From NCBI RefSeq assembly GCF_006346395.1, contig NZ_VDMS01000001.1, positions 248,001-312,000 on the forward strand: DNA of 64,000 nt, written 5' to 3'. Made by a program: the position numbers and the translations under genes. Positions 61,419-64,000 of this stretch are shown piece by piece; position 1 is the first letter of the stretch; the number at the start of each line of letters is the position of its first letter. Origin of the DNA: Nocardioides plantarum (lineage in GTDB: Bacteria; Actinomycetota; Actinomycetes; Propionibacteriales; Nocardioidaceae). The notes under the pieces are model-generated. The model was not told the origin of the DNA. It was given only the letters and a program-made list of their open reading frames with translations, and ran no database searches.

Positions 61419-62411
61419 TCACGGGCATCGCGGGCACCTCGCCAGCCGCCCGTGCCACCCTTGTCGCTGGAGCAACGCGGCCACCTGGCCCGCCGTCCAA
61501 CAGGGGCTGCCGAACACCAGCCCGTAGGTCAACCGGACCGTCGTCGCGTCCTGGGCCACCTTGGCCTCGAGGTCGCGACCGGCGTCGGCGTCGCGCGCCG
61601 AGGCGTTGTCGTGGAAGGCGCGGCCGTCGAGCTCCACGATCAGGCCGAGGTCGACGTACTCCACGTCTCGGTACGCCGACCTCCCGGCGGCCGTCGCCGG
61701 CTTCTGCCGCTGCCCGTCCGGCAGGCCGTGCGCGCGCTCGACGGCGTGGAGGTACTCCCGCTCGAGGACCGAGCACGCTCCCGTCGCGAGATCGTCCAGC
61801 ATCTCCAGCAGCAGTCGCTGGCCCTGCACCCGCCGGCCGTGGAGAGCCTGGGCGATCTCCGCGGCTGACGTCTGCCGCGTCTGCGTGGCGTCGGCGAGCA
61901 CGCGGAACGCCTCGAGAGGATCGTCGCGGACCACGGCCGACGCCAGGTCGATCGCGACGTGCTCGAGCCGCATCCTCGGTGGTGCCCGTCGCCAGTCGAC
62001 ACGGGCCGCACGAGCGGCGACCGGGTCGGGGTCGGCAGGACGACCGATGCCGGCGGTGCGGTGCGCGACGACCCCGGTCACCGGCTTCACCGTGCGACGG
62101 TCGCTGATGGCGACGTGCACCACCGCGAGCGGCGGAGGTGCGGGGAGCGCGGACTGTCGCGTCAGGGCTGCCGGCCAGTGGACCTGGACCGCCACCCACT
62201 CGCGCTGCTGCCTGGTGAGCGGGCCGTTGTGGTTGACGTAGACGCCGGGATGACGCCGGTGGAGCCTGCCTCGACGCACCATGCGCTCGATGTCGTCGTC
62301 GGTGGCCCCGAGGTCGAGCAGCTGCCTGCGGGAGGCCACGCCGTCCTGGACGAAGGTCAGCAGCACGTCGAGCTGGTCGTGATCGATCGATGATCGAGGC
62401 CGGTCGGGCAT
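61419..62411 (-). CDS. AbiEi-like winged-helix protein with DUF559-type nuclease-fold domain
   Basis: 330 residues. N-terminal winged helix SRRQLLDLGATDDDIERMV then HRRHPGVYV, as in AbiEi antitoxin-type proteins (~25-58). C-terminal domain (~245-320) resembles DUF559/Vsr-like PD-(D/E)XK folds, with YVDLGLIVELDGRAFHD, where D and ExD could be catalytic, and RDLEAKVAQDATTVRLTYG. Many actinobacteria carry several such orphan proteins without an AbiEii toxin, and none is seen here. Role unknown. Confidence 0.75.
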   Translation of the reverse strand: MPDRPRSSIDHDQLDVLLTFVQDGVASRRQLLDLGATDDDIERMVRRGRLHRRHPGVYVNHNGPLTRQQREWVAVQVHWPAALTRQSALPAPPPLAVVHVAISDRRTVKPVTGVVAHRTAGIGRPADPDPVAARAARVDWRRAPPRMRLEHVAIDLASAVVRDDPLEAFRVLADATQTRQTSAAEIAQALHGRRVQGQRLLLEMLDDLATGACSVLEREYLHAVERAHGLPDGQRQKPATAAGRSAYRDVEYVDLGLIVELDGRAFHDNASARDADAGRDLEAKVAQDATTVRLTYGLVFGSPCWTAGQVAALLQRQGWHGRLARCPRCP

Positions 62412-62486
62412 GCACCCCGGTCTTCCTCGTCACCAGGCGGCGAAACAGCCACCTCGGCTGCCTGTGGACGAGCCCGAGCCACCACC

Positions 62487-62492
62487 TACGGT
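62487..62492 (+). promoter_or_regulatory. -10 hexamer of the MFS gene
   Basis: TACGGT, six bases before the ATG at 62499. Confidence 0.5.
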
Positions 62493-62498
62493 CGTCGC

Positions 62499-63650
62499 AT
62501 GAAGTCCTGGCAGCGCGTCGCGCTCGCGATGTTCACCGTCGGCTGGGGCGCCAACCAGTTCACGCCGCTGCTCGTCGCCTACCGCGACGAGCTCGGCATG
62601 TCGGTGCAGACGCGCGCCTTCCTCTTCGGCGTGTACGCCGCCGGGCTGGTCCCGGCGCTGCTGGTCGGCGGTGCCGCGTCGGACCGGTGGGGGCGACGGG
62701 CGGTGGTGCTGCCGTGGGTGGCGCTGTCACCGCTGGCGACCGTGCTGCTGATCGTGGAGCACGACACGGTGGCCGGGCTCGCCGCGGGACGCCTGCTCGC
62801 CGGCGCCTGCTCCGGTGTCGTGTTCAGCGCGGCGACCGCGTGGGTCTCCGAGCTGTCCGAGACCGGCGCCGGACCACGCCGGGCGGCGATCGCCCTGTCG
62901 GCCGGGTTCGCGGTCGGGCCCCTGGTCACCGGGCTGGTGGGGCAGTGGGCGCCGCGACCTCTCGAGACGCCGTACCTGCCGCACGTGGTGCTCGGCCTGC
63001 TCGCCTTCCTCCTCGTGCTCCGGGTGCCGGGCCCGCGACCCGCGCAGGCCGTGCTGCGTCCCCTGATCGGCCTGCCCGACGTGACCCGCGGACGCCGGTT
63101 CCTGCTGGTGGTCGCCCCGTCGGCACCGTGGGTGTTCGGCTGTGCGGCCCTCTCGATCGCCTACCTGCCGGGCGAGATCGGCGGCTCGCAGTCGGGCGCG
63201 CTCGCGTTCGCCGGTGTGCTGGCAGGAGCCACGCTGGGCTGCGGGGTGCTCGTGCAGGGCCTGGCCCGGCGCCTCGACGACCGCCGCCCGCTGCTCGCCG
63301 GCCAGGTCGGTCTGGTCACCGCCCTCCTCGGCAGCGCCGTCGGCGTGGTGGCGCTCGCGACCGACCTGCGCTGGCTGCTGCTCGTCGGCGCCCCGTTGCT
63401 CGGCGGTGCCTACGGCTGCGTGCTCGTGTCGGGACTGCGCGAGACCGAGCGGCTGTCGGCGCCGCACGAGCGCGGCGCGACCGTCGCGGTCTTCTACGCC
63501 CTGACCTACCTCGGGTTCGGCCTGCCCTACCTGCTCGGCGCGTTCGGTGGTGGCATCCCCGCCCTGCTCGGCGCGATGGCGGTCGTCGTGCTCAGCCTGG
63601 TGACCGTGTCGGTGGCCGGCCGACGACCGTCTGTGGGCAGTCGTGCATGA
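62499..63650 (+). CDS. MFS transporter
   Basis: 383 residues with about 12 membrane helices. The cytosolic loop between helices 2 and 3 has the MFS motif GGAASDRWGRRAVVL; GRLLAGACSGVVFSAATAWV lies in helix 4/5. Drug-efflux-like in overall size, but the substrate is unknown. It overlaps the next gene by 8 bp. Confidence 0.88.
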   Translation: MKSWQRVALAMFTVGWGANQFTPLLVAYRDELGMSVQTRAFLFGVYAAGLVPALLVGGAASDRWGRRAVVLPWVALSPLATVLLIVEHDTVAGLAAGRLLAGACSGVVFSAATAWVSELSETGAGPRRAAIALSAGFAVGPLVTGLVGQWAPRPLETPYLPHVVLGLLAFLLVLRVPGPRPAQAVLRPLIGLPDVTRGRRFLLVVAPSAPWVFGCAALSIAYLPGEIGGSQSGALAFAGVLAGATLGCGVLVQGLARRLDDRRPLLAGQVGLVTALLGSAVGVVALATDLRWLLLVGAPLLGGAYGCVLVSGLRETERLSAPHERGATVAVFYALTYLGFGLPYLLGAFGGGIPALLGAMAVVVLSLVTVSVAGRRPSVGSRA

Positions 63651-64000
63651 GCCGCCGGTCGGCGTCGACGACGCCGACGTGCTCGCCGCCGTACGCCGCC
63701 ACTGGGCTCCTGACGCCGACGCCGTCGTCCACCTCCCTGTCGGCTTCGGTGCCCACCACTGGCGGGCCTCGCGCGACGGTGCGCCGCTGCTGTTCGTGAC
63801 CCTCGACGGGTTCCACCGCCACGACCTCGACTCGCTCGTCGCGACGTACGCCACCGCGGCGGCCCTGCGCGACACCGGCCTCGGCTTCGTCCACGCCGGG
63901 CTCGAGCCGTGGGCTGTGCCGTTCGGCACCGGTGCGCTCAGCGCCACGCCGTGGCTCGACGGCGAGCGACCCGTCACGCTCGACGTCGATGCCACGGCCG
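63643..64000 (+). CDS. Phosphotransferase-like (APH-type) protein, 5' part
   Basis: Open from the GTG at 63643 to the end of the window (about 119 residues). VHLPVGFGAHHWRASRDGAPLLFVTLDG resembles the nucleotide-binding start of aminoglycoside phosphotransferase/choline kinase-like folds, and SATPWLDGERP fits the hinge region. The catalytic loop is beyond the window. The start overlaps the MFS stop by 8 bp, indicating one operon. Confidence 0.6.
   Translation, partial: MHEPPVGVDDADVLAAVRRHWAPDADAVVHLPVGFGAHHWRASRDGAPLLFVTLDGFHRHDLDSLVATYATAAALRDTGLGFVHAGLEPWAVPFGTGALSATPWLDGERPVTLDVDATA

Overview
The window is a contiguous piece of a high-GC actinobacterial chromosome, most likely Nocardioides or another Nocardioidaceae. 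The basis is the very G+C-rich third codon positions throughout, frequent GTG starts, the F420-type luciferase-like oxidoreductase, the Rpf-type hydrolase, and gene order. The run gcvT / pepA / sucB / SDR epimerase / lipB / lipA / DUF4191 / RDD / glnA, followed much later by glnE and glnA2, is the order known from Mycobacterium tuberculosis (Rv2211c to Rv2222c). The dapA-rnj and folA/thyA neighbourhood is likewise an old actinobacterial arrangement. No rRNA, tRNA, CRISPR array, insertion sequence or phage was found. The genus is an inference.

Layout. 0-2 kb: 3' part of a CydDC-type ABC exporter with a palindromic repeat in its linker. 2-13 kb: housekeeping block on the minus strand (rnj, dapA, F420 oxidoreductase, folA, a CDP-glycerol transferase-like protein, thyA, phzF-like, a membrane protein with a decayed sigma-like head, gcvT). 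12-27.6 kb: mostly plus strand: pepA, lpdA, sucB, lipB, an ABC pair, lipA and glnA. 27.6-47.6 kb: an insertion relative to the mycobacterial order, with an Rpf-like enzyme, a cold-shock protein, an exonuclease, a flavin electron-transfer trio (ferric-reductase-like protein, FMN-binding protein, ApbE), a UvrA paralogue, an SsuABC-like transporter with two flavoenzymes, a type III glutamine synthetase, two response regulators and a histidine-less Hpt-like protein. 47.8-53 kb: glnE, a class I amidotransferase and glnA2. 53-64 kb: cytochrome P450, a two-component system with paralogous small secreted proteins, a 51-bp-period palindrome array, nadE, two VOC proteins, an AbiEi/DUF559-like protein, an MFS transporter and the start of a kinase-like gene.

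How the parts work together. Lipoate metabolism is dense: lipB and lipA make the cofactor used by SucB (two lipoyl domains) and reoxidised by LpdA, and gcvT belongs to another lipoate-dependent system. Nitrogen assimilation is the second theme: three glutamine synthetase-family genes plus the adenylyltransferase GlnE, with GlnR-type operator patterns (GTTAC/GAAAC half-sites at N6 spacing) in front of glnA and the type III enzyme. A third theme is flavin chemistry (two LLM oxidoreductases, a nitroreductase, the ApbE trio).

Regulatory style. About two dozen genes have a TANNNT or ANNNT hexamer exactly 6-7 nt before the ATG/GTG, the signature of leaderless transcription; this was used to choose several start codons. 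Convergent gene ends are marked by unusually perfect hairpins. The most unusual structures are the palindromic repeat translated inside cydDC (second copy at 53.0 kb), the 5 x 51 bp palindrome array at 58.06-58.28 kb, the 106-bp nested hairpin at 43.2 kb, the twin perfect palindromes at 17.85-17.93 kb, and a four-codon leaderless ORF overlapping a response-regulator start at 46.55 kb.
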